DNA of 33,566 nt from Cyanobium sp. FGCU52 (GTDB lineage Bacteria > Cyanobacteriota > Cyanobacteriia > PCC-6307 > Cyanobiaceae), in assembly GCA_024958715.1 (NCBI GenBank), contig JANWUS010000011.1, positions 1 through 33,566 of the forward strand. The letters run 5' to 3'. Below the pieces are notes generated by a model. That model was not told where the DNA came from. It saw only the letters and a program-made list of their open reading frames with translations, and searched no databases. This document shows positions 16,382 through 24,700 of this stretch, piece after piece. Positions within the stretch are counted from its first letter, which is position 1. Every line of letters begins with the position of its first letter. Both the position numbers and the translations under genes were made by a program.

Positions 16382-18052
16382 ATGGGGCAGTCTGATTCGC
16401 AGAGGTCGGGTAGCCTGTTAAGCCATCCATCGAAGACGTCTGGGCCCGTGGACTTCAATCTGGATGTCGCGGCGCTGGATCCCACTCTTGAGGAACGCCT
16501 GTTGTTGGGACAGGCGATGTTGCAATCGCGGCAACTCGATGCCGCACTGGATGAGTTTCACGCCGCCCTCGACAAGGCGCCCGAGCTATCCCATGTGCAT
16601 CTGATCATCGGTCAGGTTCACATTCGCAAGCATCAGTATCCCGAGGCTGAACGGGCCTTCCAGCGCGCGGCCCAGCTTGACCCTCTTTCCCCCTATCCCT
16701 TGCTGGCCATGGGAAGGCTCCATCTACACTGCGGGGACCTAGGCAGAGCCGAAGAGGAGTTTCTCGCCGTACTCGCCATCAATCCTCGCTCGGATATGGC
16801 GCACGTCGGCCTCGGTCGCATTGCCCTGAAGCGGGATGGTCTTGAGGAGGCCGAAAAGCATCTTCAAGCCGCTCTCGAGATTGTCCCGGATCTCATTGAG
16901 GCGCGGTTGCCATTGGCCGAGGTCTACCGCCGCGACCACCGCTGGCAGGAGGCCCTGCAGCTGCTTGAATCCGCGCCCCTGGGCAGTCAGCAGCTTCCCC
17001 TCCTGCGTCTCAAGCAGGCCGAAATCTATCGTGAATGTCACCGCTATGAGGACCTGCGTGACCTGCTCGAGCGCCTACGTGCGGAGTATCCCTTCCTGTT
17101 CGCCTCTCCCGGACCGGCGCAGCTCGATCTGATCACGGCTTGCTTCGCCACGGGCGAGGCCTCTGCCGCTGTCGATCAACTCGCCACGTCCACCGACTAT
17201 CGCCAGCTTGCCGTTCGCCAACAGCGACTGCAGGGTGCCGCTCACTTCGGGGAGGGGCGCGATCAACAGGCGATGGCCTGTTTTCTCTCGGCCTGGCAAT
17301 GGGCGCGTGAGATTCCTGAAGGGGAGACCACCAACGCTGAGAGCGAGGGCCGGGAGCAGCGGATTCACGCCCTGTCCCAGGCGATACTCCGCCAACCATG
17401 CCCCCCTCGCCACCATCCTGTCGTCGAGCTCCGGTCCGGCCAGACCGTCGCGTCAGAGGTGCACCCGGTCTGGCCGGACACGAACCAATCCGTGCCGGAG
17501 CCCGACAATCCGTCAGTGCTTCTCGAGGCGTCCGGTCTATCGCAGCCGCTGGGATGGTGGCAGATCTTCTCAGCCAGCCGGCATGTCGCACGTCTGCCTC
17601 AGCGGCCGAGCTTCGTCGGCTTTCTCCTCTCCGAGCAGCAGTTGCGCGATCCTGTTCTGTCGGAACAGCTGGCTCTCGCCGCAGGACTGTTCGGCCTCCC
17701 CACCTGGGCGCTGCGGCCGATCGTGTCGCAGTTGGTGCTGCGGGGGCTTGCAGGTGATGCGGTCCAGATTCTAAATCGCCTGCGTTCGCTCTCAATCGGG
17801 ATCGTGATCACGCTCGATGATCAGGCTCAACGGCCTGCTGAGCTTGCCGATCCTCCCCTCATCAGCATGCTTCGGCTGCCTCCGGCTGAGTGGCGCAGCG
17901 ATCTGCGGATGCGGCAATGGTCCGAGCTGGCCCAGACCTACGATTGGCCGATGATTGCGACCGGGGTCGAGACCCCTGAGCAGTCATCCGCCCTGGTTGG
18001 CTACGGCTGTCAGTACGGGACGGGGCCGCTGTACGAGATGCCCCACAGCTGA
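16382..18052 (+). CDS. TPR protein with C-terminal degenerate EAL-like domain
   Basis: A 556-residue protein. Residues ~35-330 carry tetratricopeptide-like helix pairs (for example LLLGQAMLQSRQLDAALDEF and YPLLAMGRLHLHCGDLGRAE), a protein-interaction scaffold. Residues ~430-556 follow the course of an EAL domain: SEQQLRDPVLSEQLA, then ITLDDQ, then ATGVETPEQSSALVGYGCQY. The catalytic EAL motif, the glutamate of AEGVE (now ATGVE) and the KID lysine are missing. Cyclic-di-GMP hydrolysis is therefore very unlikely, and it may be a sensor or scaffold. ATG 16382 is preferred because the open frame back to 16082 encodes low-quality sequence across the C13 tract; GTG 16448 is also possible. The hydrolase gene follows 11 bp later. 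A role as regulator or assembly factor for the lipid cluster is inferred. Confidence 0.7.
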   Translation: MGQSDSQRSGSLLSHPSKTSGPVDFNLDVAALDPTLEERLLLGQAMLQSRQLDAALDEFHAALDKAPELSHVHLIIGQVHIRKHQYPEAERAFQRAAQLDPLSPYPLLAMGRLHLHCGDLGRAEEEFLAVLAINPRSDMAHVGLGRIALKRDGLEEAEKHLQAALEIVPDLIEARLPLAEVYRRDHRWQEALQLLESAPLGSQQLPLLRLKQAEIYRECHRYEDLRDLLERLRAEYPFLFASPGPAQLDLITACFATGEASAAVDQLATSTDYRQLAVRQQRLQGAAHFGEGRDQQAMACFLSAWQWAREIPEGETTNAESEGREQRIHALSQAILRQPCPPRHHPVVELRSGQTVASEVHPVWPDTNQSVPEPDNPSVLLEASGLSQPLGWWQIFSASRHVARLPQRPSFVGFLLSEQQLRDPVLSEQLALAAGLFGLPTWALRPIVSQLVLRGLAGDAVQILNRLRSLSIGIVITLDDQAQRPAELADPPLISMLRLPPAEWRSDLRMRQWSELAQTYDWPMIATGVETPEQSSALVGYGCQYGTGPLYEMPHS

Positions 18053-18063
18053 CCAACACGACC

Positions 18064-18963
18064 GTGCCTGTCCTCACCCTGGGTCCAGTCAAGATCAATT
18101 ATCTGCAGTTGCCGCCGTCGCAGCCCAAGGCGAGCGAAGTGCTGGATGTGGTTCTGATCCACGGTTTAGGGGCGAATCTGGGTTTCTGGTTCTTCAACAT
18201 CGCGCCTGCTCTGGCTGACCTTGCCCGCGTCACCCTGTTCGATCTGCGAGGACACGGTCGCAGTTCGATGCCGCCGGCCGGCTATCGACTCAATGATTTT
18301 GCCGCTGATCTTGGAGCCCTGCTCGATCACCTTGAGATCAGACGCCCTCACCTCGTCGGGCACAGTCTTGGTGGTGCGGTGATGACGAACTACGTCGTCC
18401 ACCATCCCCAGCGGCCTGCCAGTCTGACGTTTGTGGATGTTCGGCTCAAGTTGTTCCAGCCGACGATGACCCTGGCGGATTGGCCGTCATGGCCGCTGGT
18501 GCAGCCGCTTCTCGATGAGATGGGCATCGTGCTTCACCCGGAGCAGGGTGAGTTGAGCTATCAATTGTTGCGCGAGATTGCACGCCTTCAGTGGGAAGCT
18601 CCCGAACGTGGTGAAGCGCTGCGATCGCGACTGTCAGGCTCGCTGCTCGCAGGCTTCGGCTTTTCTCATGCCGGTGGTCGTCGCACTGCCGGCACATTGC
18701 TTCAGTTGCTTGATCGCACGACCGCCCTGCCGGATCTCAGCCGGGAAGATGGTCTCACCAGATCTCAGCTGCAGACGATCAACTGTCCTGTCGCGGGCGT
18801 CTATGGAGGAGCCTCCCCGACCCTCAGTACCCTCAGTGCGCTCGAGAGCGTCTGGCCCCGGCTTCGCTCCTGGGTGATTCCAGAAGCCGGTCACTTCTTC
18901 CCGACGACACAGCCAAAGGCGTTGATCGTGCCGTTGCGTGAATTCCTCTCGGAGATGGCCTGA
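18064..18963 (+). CDS. Alpha/beta-fold hydrolase, possible thioesterase partner
   Basis: A 299-residue cytoplasmic enzyme with no signal peptide. It shows the canonical pattern of the alpha/beta hydrolase superfamily: LIHGLGANLGFW (oxyanion region, residues 31-42), LFDLRGHGRS, nucleophile elbow GHSLGG with Ser101, and the histidine of EAGHFFP near residue 278. It starts at GTG 18064, 11 bp after the TPR gene, and is probably translated from the same transcript. Because neither megasynthase carries a thioesterase, a free-standing hydrolase in the cluster is a reasonable candidate for chain release. In the CurM type of pathway the sulfotransferase is followed by such a domain. The substrate is otherwise unknown. 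Confidence 0.75.
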   Translation: MPVLTLGPVKINYLQLPPSQPKASEVLDVVLIHGLGANLGFWFFNIAPALADLARVTLFDLRGHGRSSMPPAGYRLNDFAADLGALLDHLEIRRPHLVGHSLGGAVMTNYVVHHPQRPASLTFVDVRLKLFQPTMTLADWPSWPLVQPLLDEMGIVLHPEQGELSYQLLREIARLQWEAPERGEALRSRLSGSLLAGFGFSHAGGRRTAGTLLQLLDRTTALPDLSREDGLTRSQLQTINCPVAGVYGGASPTLSTLSALESVWPRLRSWVIPEAGHFFPTTQPKALIVPLREFLSEMA

Positions 18964-19165
18964 GATGCTGCATTCTGTTCCCCTTGCACTTGCATGCTGC
19001 GGAACCATGGATCGACCGGTGAAGCTCGGTCATCGGCTCTCCTGTGCTCCTCAGAACTCCTGTTAAGCTCTAGCCAGCTCGGAACCGCAGGAATGCCGCG
19101 TTCTCTTTTCAGCGGCATGGGGAGGTTCCGTCCAGCAGCCGTGCCCTTGTGGGAGCCAGCCTGAC

Positions 19166-20707
19166 GTGAACGCTCCAGGGAATCCTGTGCTGGCTACCCA
19201 TGAGATCGGCGGATTGGAGCGCCGCCATTTCAGGCCTCTGTCCCTCAAAGGTTGGGATCAGCCCCACACGGATTACCTCTATTCCATGGCCTGGTTTGAG
19301 GGAAAGTTGTACTGCGGCACGATGCGCGGAAGTCTCATCTTTATCAATCTGCGCACGCCCTCGCCTCGGATGAAACAGTTCCCGATCCCTATTCCAGAGG
19401 ATCCCTTCAGCCTTGATATCCGTTCCCAGATCTGGTGCTATACCCCGGAGAAGGATCAGTGGGACATGGTCTATCAGGCCCCGATGGTGATGGGGCGCTT
19501 CGGTGAGATGGTGCCCAGAGAAGTCGGCTACCGCTGCCTTGCTGTCTATCAGGGTAAGAGCGACAGCAAGCCGGCTCTCTATGCCTGCTCTCTCAGTCCG
19601 GCACGAAGCACGGGGCCTTTGATCCTGCGTTCTGAAGATGGTCGCGAATTTGTCCCTGTAACCGATTCCGGCCTGGGCCTGGGTCTGGAGGGCTTGAACT
19701 CGTTTCGCTTTCTCGAGGCGTTCAACGGCAAGCTTTACACCTCTCCCATTGGTGGCGTGCAGAAAAGGCTGTCTCAAGGGAAGCCTATCAATAGCGTCGT
19801 TAACTCCAGTGCTTCCCCGATTGTTTACGAATCTGAAGATCCTGCCAGTGGTGCGTGGCGACCTGTCAGTCGCCCCAGGTTCGGAGACGATAACAACACG
19901 GTGATTTTCTATGTCACCGCCTTTAACGACCATCTCTACGCCAGCACCTTCAACGTCGTCAGTGGCTTCCAGATCTGGAAGACGCGCGCTGAAGGGACTC
20001 CTCCATATGCGTGGAAGAATGTGCTGAGACTGGGTGCCTATCGAGGCAAGTTCAATCAGGGGGTGATCTGGATGTGTCCGTTTAAGGGGGTGCTTTATGC
20101 GTGCACGGGTATTCAGGATGGCGGCTATGACCGGAAGAACAACATTGGCCCCGCAGCCGGTGAAGTTATCCGCATCTATCCCGATGACACCTGGGATCTG
20201 GTTGTTGGCACCCCCCGTCTGACCCCCCACGGTGTCAAACTTCCAACCAGTGGCTTGTCGCCGGGCTTTGATAACATTTTCAACGGTTATCTCTGGCAGA
20301 TGTGTGAATATGAGGACCATCTCTATTTGGGCACTATGGATTGGAGCGTGTATTTGCAGTACACCTTTACCGATGCATGGCCCCCGACACTGCGGAAGTT
20401 CCTCATCACACTACAGGGCGGTATTGATGCCATCGTGGAACGCGAAGGTGGCTTCGATCTATGGAAGACCGCTGACGGCGATCACTGGGAGCCGGTCACC
20501 AAGACCGGCTTCGAGAACCCCTACAACGTCGGCATCCGCAAGCTGTTGCCAACCCCCATTGGCCTAGCTGTCGGAACCGTGAATCCGTTCAACCCCAAGG
20601 TTGCCATCCTGAAAGATGGTCACTGGCAATACGTCGATAACCCCCGCGGTGGGTCGGAGGTGTGGCTCGGTCACCTAGATCATCCTCAGCAGCAACATCC
20701 CAGATAG
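19166..20707 (+). CDS. Propeller-like protein of unknown function
   Basis: A 513-residue protein I do not recognise. It has recurring blade-like blocks of the form (aromatic)-x-(D/G/N)-x-LY-x-(G/S/C)-T: MAWFEGKLYCGTM near residue 42, FNDHLYASTFN near 253, FKGVLYACTG near 304 and EYEDHLYLGTMD near 380. It also contains W-x-x-V-type strand ends and FQIWKT / FDLWKT repeats, which suggests a beta-propeller of 6-7 blades. There is no signal peptide or membrane segment, so a cytoplasmic site is likely. It starts at GTG 19166, with GGGAG 10 bases upstream. It sits between a hydrolase and an acyltransferase on the same strand. Propellers can be enzymes, lactonases or scaffolds; no catalytic residues could be assigned. 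Confidence 0.6.
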   Translation: MNAPGNPVLATHEIGGLERRHFRPLSLKGWDQPHTDYLYSMAWFEGKLYCGTMRGSLIFINLRTPSPRMKQFPIPIPEDPFSLDIRSQIWCYTPEKDQWDMVYQAPMVMGRFGEMVPREVGYRCLAVYQGKSDSKPALYACSLSPARSTGPLILRSEDGREFVPVTDSGLGLGLEGLNSFRFLEAFNGKLYTSPIGGVQKRLSQGKPINSVVNSSASPIVYESEDPASGAWRPVSRPRFGDDNNTVIFYVTAFNDHLYASTFNVVSGFQIWKTRAEGTPPYAWKNVLRLGAYRGKFNQGVIWMCPFKGVLYACTGIQDGGYDRKNNIGPAAGEVIRIYPDDTWDLVVGTPRLTPHGVKLPTSGLSPGFDNIFNGYLWQMCEYEDHLYLGTMDWSVYLQYTFTDAWPPTLRKFLITLQGGIDAIVEREGGFDLWKTADGDHWEPVTKTGFENPYNVGIRKLLPTPIGLAVGTVNPFNPKVAILKDGHWQYVDNPRGGSEVWLGHLDHPQQQHPR

Positions 20708-20764
20708 CCCTGATTGTCCATCCGCTGTTCATGGTGCAGCATTCTGATCGCCGAGACCGGCTCT

Positions 20765-21697
20765 ATGATCCTTGCACCATACGGATTGCTGATGTCGGGC
20801 CTGGCAGCGCGCAAACCTAAGTACATCCGCCGCAGGCCCCAAGCGCCGGAGCCCTTCCAGCTTGACCCTTCTCAGCTGAAAGCCCTGCGGCAAAGGATCG
20901 ATCTCTCTCAGGCTTCCCCGGAATTTCTTGAGTTCGTTTGTGAGTATCATTGCCTGTCCGTATCCGGCTTGGAGCACCTGCCGCGCCGGGGGTATCCCAC
21001 CGTATTTGTCTGCAATCACACCGGCACTCCCCTGGTCGCCAGCTCATGTGTGATCCCGGAAACGGTGCTTCTACTCACCCACGCCCTCCAGCATTATCGG
21101 CAGCGCTCACCCCGGCCCCTGATGGGCTTTGAGTGTTACCAGGATGAGCAGACCTATCTGCGCCACAAGGAGATCTTCGAGGCCCTTGGATGTGTGCCTT
21201 GCACCATTGAGAATGGTGTTCGAATTCTTGACATGGGCGATGACGTCCTGATCTATCCGGAAGGCGAGGATTCGCTGCCCCCCTACCAGACGCGCCCCTT
21301 CTTCTGGGGATTCGCCAGGATGGCGTGGATCGCCGAAGCCGTGATTGTTCCTGTTGCCCTGATCGGCCCGCACGAAAGCCGCCTGCGAATCGACCTTGAC
21401 GACGGACCCATCATCTTTGTGACCCCCATCCGCGCCCCGAATCAGACTCCCTATCATCTCTCATTCCTGCCGGCGCTGGATGTTCGCTCCGCAGTGCCCG
21501 ACCTGGAGGATCGGCACTCCCTCTCTCTCTTCTGTGAGCGGGTGCGTCATTCGATTCAGGTCACGCTGGACAGTCAGTTCGCCGATCGCCCCCTAGTGGA
21601 AGTGGCGCGTCACCTGCAGCAACGCCATGCAAATTCGCCCGGACGCATGATGCTCGCTTCCCCGATCAGCCCAGCCCGTGATGTCACGCGGCCCTGA
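20765..21697 (+). CDS. PlsC-like lysophospholipid/glycerol acyltransferase, atypical active site
   Basis: A 310-residue protein with the acyltransferase pattern VFVCNHTG (residues 80-87) and, about 80 residues later, YPEGE (164-168), which corresponds to the conserved F-P-E-G block. Many relatives transfer an acyl chain to a glycerol or lysolipid. The usual H-x4-D catalytic motif is here H85-T-G-T-P-L90, so the aspartate is missing, which may change or abolish the classical activity. I chose ATG 20765. A TTG at 20714 extends the frame, but with unconvincing sequence. It lies 57 bp after the propeller gene and ends 56 bp from the convergent stop of the second megasynthase. Loading the synthase product onto a lipid backbone would suit the context. 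Confidence 0.7.
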   Translation: MILAPYGLLMSGLAARKPKYIRRRPQAPEPFQLDPSQLKALRQRIDLSQASPEFLEFVCEYHCLSVSGLEHLPRRGYPTVFVCNHTGTPLVASSCVIPETVLLLTHALQHYRQRSPRPLMGFECYQDEQTYLRHKEIFEALGCVPCTIENGVRILDMGDDVLIYPEGEDSLPPYQTRPFFWGFARMAWIAEAVIVPVALIGPHESRLRIDLDDGPIIFVTPIRAPNQTPYHLSFLPALDVRSAVPDLEDRHSLSLFCERVRHSIQVTLDSQFADRPLVEVARHLQQRHANSPGRMMLASPISPARDVTRP

Positions 21698-21753
21698 GCA
21701 GCAGCCGTGTGGCAGGGTGCGCCGCTCACGAGCGTCTCGACGCCCAGAGCCGA

Positions 21754-24700
21754 TCACAGGAAGCAGAGCGCCACGACATCGGATTCGGTGAACCAGATGC
21801 GCACCGGCAGGGTCTGGCCTGCATGGCTCACCCAGCACTTACTGAGATCAGGGGTGTACTGGCACACCTCCCAGAGGGTCGGAGCGCCGGCCAGTCCCGT
21901 GCCGAGGGCCTTGGCTGCGGCCTCCTTGGCGCACCACATCCCGAGTGTCGCTAGCTCACGGGATGGGATGTCCAGCTGCTGCAGAAGCGATTTTTCGCCC
22001 GCGCTGAAGCCATCCAGCAGGGCCTCCCAGTCGCGACCGCTTGACCGGCGTTCGAGATCGAGGCCGATCGGTTGCCCGGAGGGGGCCACGGCTGCCAGCG
22101 CATATCCCTCGCTGTGGCTGATGGAGACCGGCGGCAGCGGCTCGACGCCGAGTGCCGGGCAGTCGCCGTAGGGCTGGCCGGTCGGGGTCGTGCGGATCTG
22201 GATGTCCACCGGAGCCAGAGCGAGCCCCAGGTACTGCCAGGCCCATTGCCGCAGCGCATCCTTGGCCGCGATGCGGCCCAGCAACCACTCCGTGCGCCGC
22301 GGTCCGGCCTCCGGCAGGGCATACCACTCCTCGCGTTCCGCAGCATTCAGCATCAGATGAGCGAGCATCCGCTTCCAGATGCCCCAGGAGCGATCCAGAA
22401 ACTGATCCGGGAAGGGTGCTACCACCCTGCAGAGGGCACCCGTTTCCACCTGCAGCCACGGCTCTGAGAGAAACTCGCTCTGGGGGTTCAGGCGACAGGG
22501 GTAGAAGTTGTTGCGTGGTACCTGATAGCAGATGTCCGTCCAGTTCTGAATGCGATAGAGCAGCCTGCCGTTGCAGTCCAACAGCTCGAACTGGGCTTCG
22601 ATCTGATGCTCCTGTGTGAAGCTCAGCAAGCATCGGCACAGCACGTCGCTTTCGGCCGGCAGCGGGTCTTCGTATTGGTAGATGTCGCTGATCTGGAAGG
22701 GGAAACAATAGGAATCCGCCGGGCCCCATTGTTCCGAAATCCAGTAGCCGACGAGCTGTCCCGCCGCGTCCAGCAGACCTGGATCCAGGATAAAGCGTGG
22801 TTGGCGACAGCGGCGGAAGAAGTCCGTGACCGGCAGAACCCGCAGATCGGCCTCGATGCCGTCGCTCGACCATTGGCGCAGGTGTTTGACGCCCTGGAGC
22901 CGTGGGCCGTGGAACATGCAGGTGCGATACAGCTCAGGGTCCGCCAGGCTGGGGACCTGAGGTGACGCCAGCGCAAAGAGCGAGGCCTCGGGTGCAGCCG
23001 GCAGGGCCGGGGCGAGTTGCACGCTTCCCTCGAACACGAGGATTGGATCCACGTCCGGCTCGATCTGAACGATGCGGACCTCCACGCTGCTGAGGTCCGC
23101 AGGAGTTCGCGAGGCGGCTTCGACGCGCAGCACGAGGCTGCCCCGATCGAGCGCCAGCCAGCGGTAGCCACGTAGCTGATGCAGGCTGACCACCCGCAGG
23201 CCCGGACCCGCCAGGGCGCTGGCGGCTTCGGCCATCATCTCCAGGCTGAAGGTGAGGGGGATCACAGGCAGGGGGGTGAGCGCCGGCTGGTGCTGGGACA
23301 GAGAGCCCCCGAAGACGTGGTCTTCCAGGAACCAGTCCTCAGCGAGATTGAAACGACGCTCACAGATCAGCCGTTGGGTGCTGCGGCTGATGACCGTTCC
23401 GAGCAGGGGCCAGTGGGTCGGGTCCAATGCTTCGCGGTCGCTGGAAGGAGCCGCGTACAGGGCCGCGCTGCCTGAAGCCGTGGCCTGACCCAGTTGTTCG
23501 CGCAGCCTCCCGATCACGTCGTCTGTCAGGGATGGGACGGGCAGGGTCGTCACCAACGGCATCTCCGCGGGCCTGGCGGTGGGCCTAGCCTCGAGATTGC
23601 ACGTGCTGAGGTTGCGCCGGCTGAACAGAGGGGCGAGATCCAGATCCATTCCCACGGCGATCAGCTGGCCGAGGCTGTGCTGGAGCTGTTCCAGTCCGGG
23701 TCTGGTGCGGTTGTTCGTGGCGACTGAAACGGTGCCCTTCCGCCCCCGCAGGATGTCGGTGACGAAGGCGGTCAGATTAGCGCTCGGTCCGATTTCAATG
23801 AACTGCCTGTACCCGTCGTCGTACAGCTTCTGGATCATGTCCCGAAAGCGAACCGGTGCCATCCACTGGTACGCGGCCAGGTCCCTCATCGCAGCCGGAT
23901 CGTCGGGAAAGCGTTCGCATGTCGCACAGCTGTACACCGCTGTGTGGGCGGCCTGAAAGGGGAATGTGTCGTAAAACCTGCGCAGCTCCTGCGCGACAGC
24001 GGCGAAGTGTGGGGTGTGATAAGCACGATCAAACGGCAGTTCCAGGCAGATTCCCCCGCTCTGTCGGAGCTGTTCAGCAACGGTGGTCATCTCCTCGGGC
24101 GGCCCGAAAAGGATGCACTGATTGCTGCAGTTGTCCATCGCGATGACAACGTCATCGCCGCAGGGGGCGATGGCCTCCCGGAGGACGCTCTGCTCCATGC
24201 CGCCGACAGCCAGCAGGGTGCCGCGTTGAACCAGGCCCCTGCTTTCCACCTCCTTGATGACCTGATCGAATTCGCCCATTTTTTCGATCAGATCGGCCTG
24301 GCGTTCATAGGTCACCGTGCCCGACGCGGTGAGGGCCGAATTTTCACCGCTGCTGTGGCCGACCATGGCGTCGGGATGCAAGCCGAACATCCGTGTCAGC
24401 TCGTACATCGCCATGCTGGCGGCGAACACCGCTGCCGGACCGATCTCTAATCCGGTCAGAAGATCGCCGGCCAGCTGTCTCTCCTGATCGCTGATGCTGG
24501 TTGGTGGAGGGAAAATCACACTGCTGGGAGCAGGGCGATCGGCCGCTCCGAGGGCTTCGTCCAGCAGATCGAACCATCTCCGCACCTCCGGAAACAGCAT
24601 GCACAGATCCGACAGCATGTCGGCATACTGCGAACCTTCCCCAGGAAAGAGAAAAACCGTCCGTCTTGGGGGTTCCGTGGATTCGCCGTAAAACAGTCCG

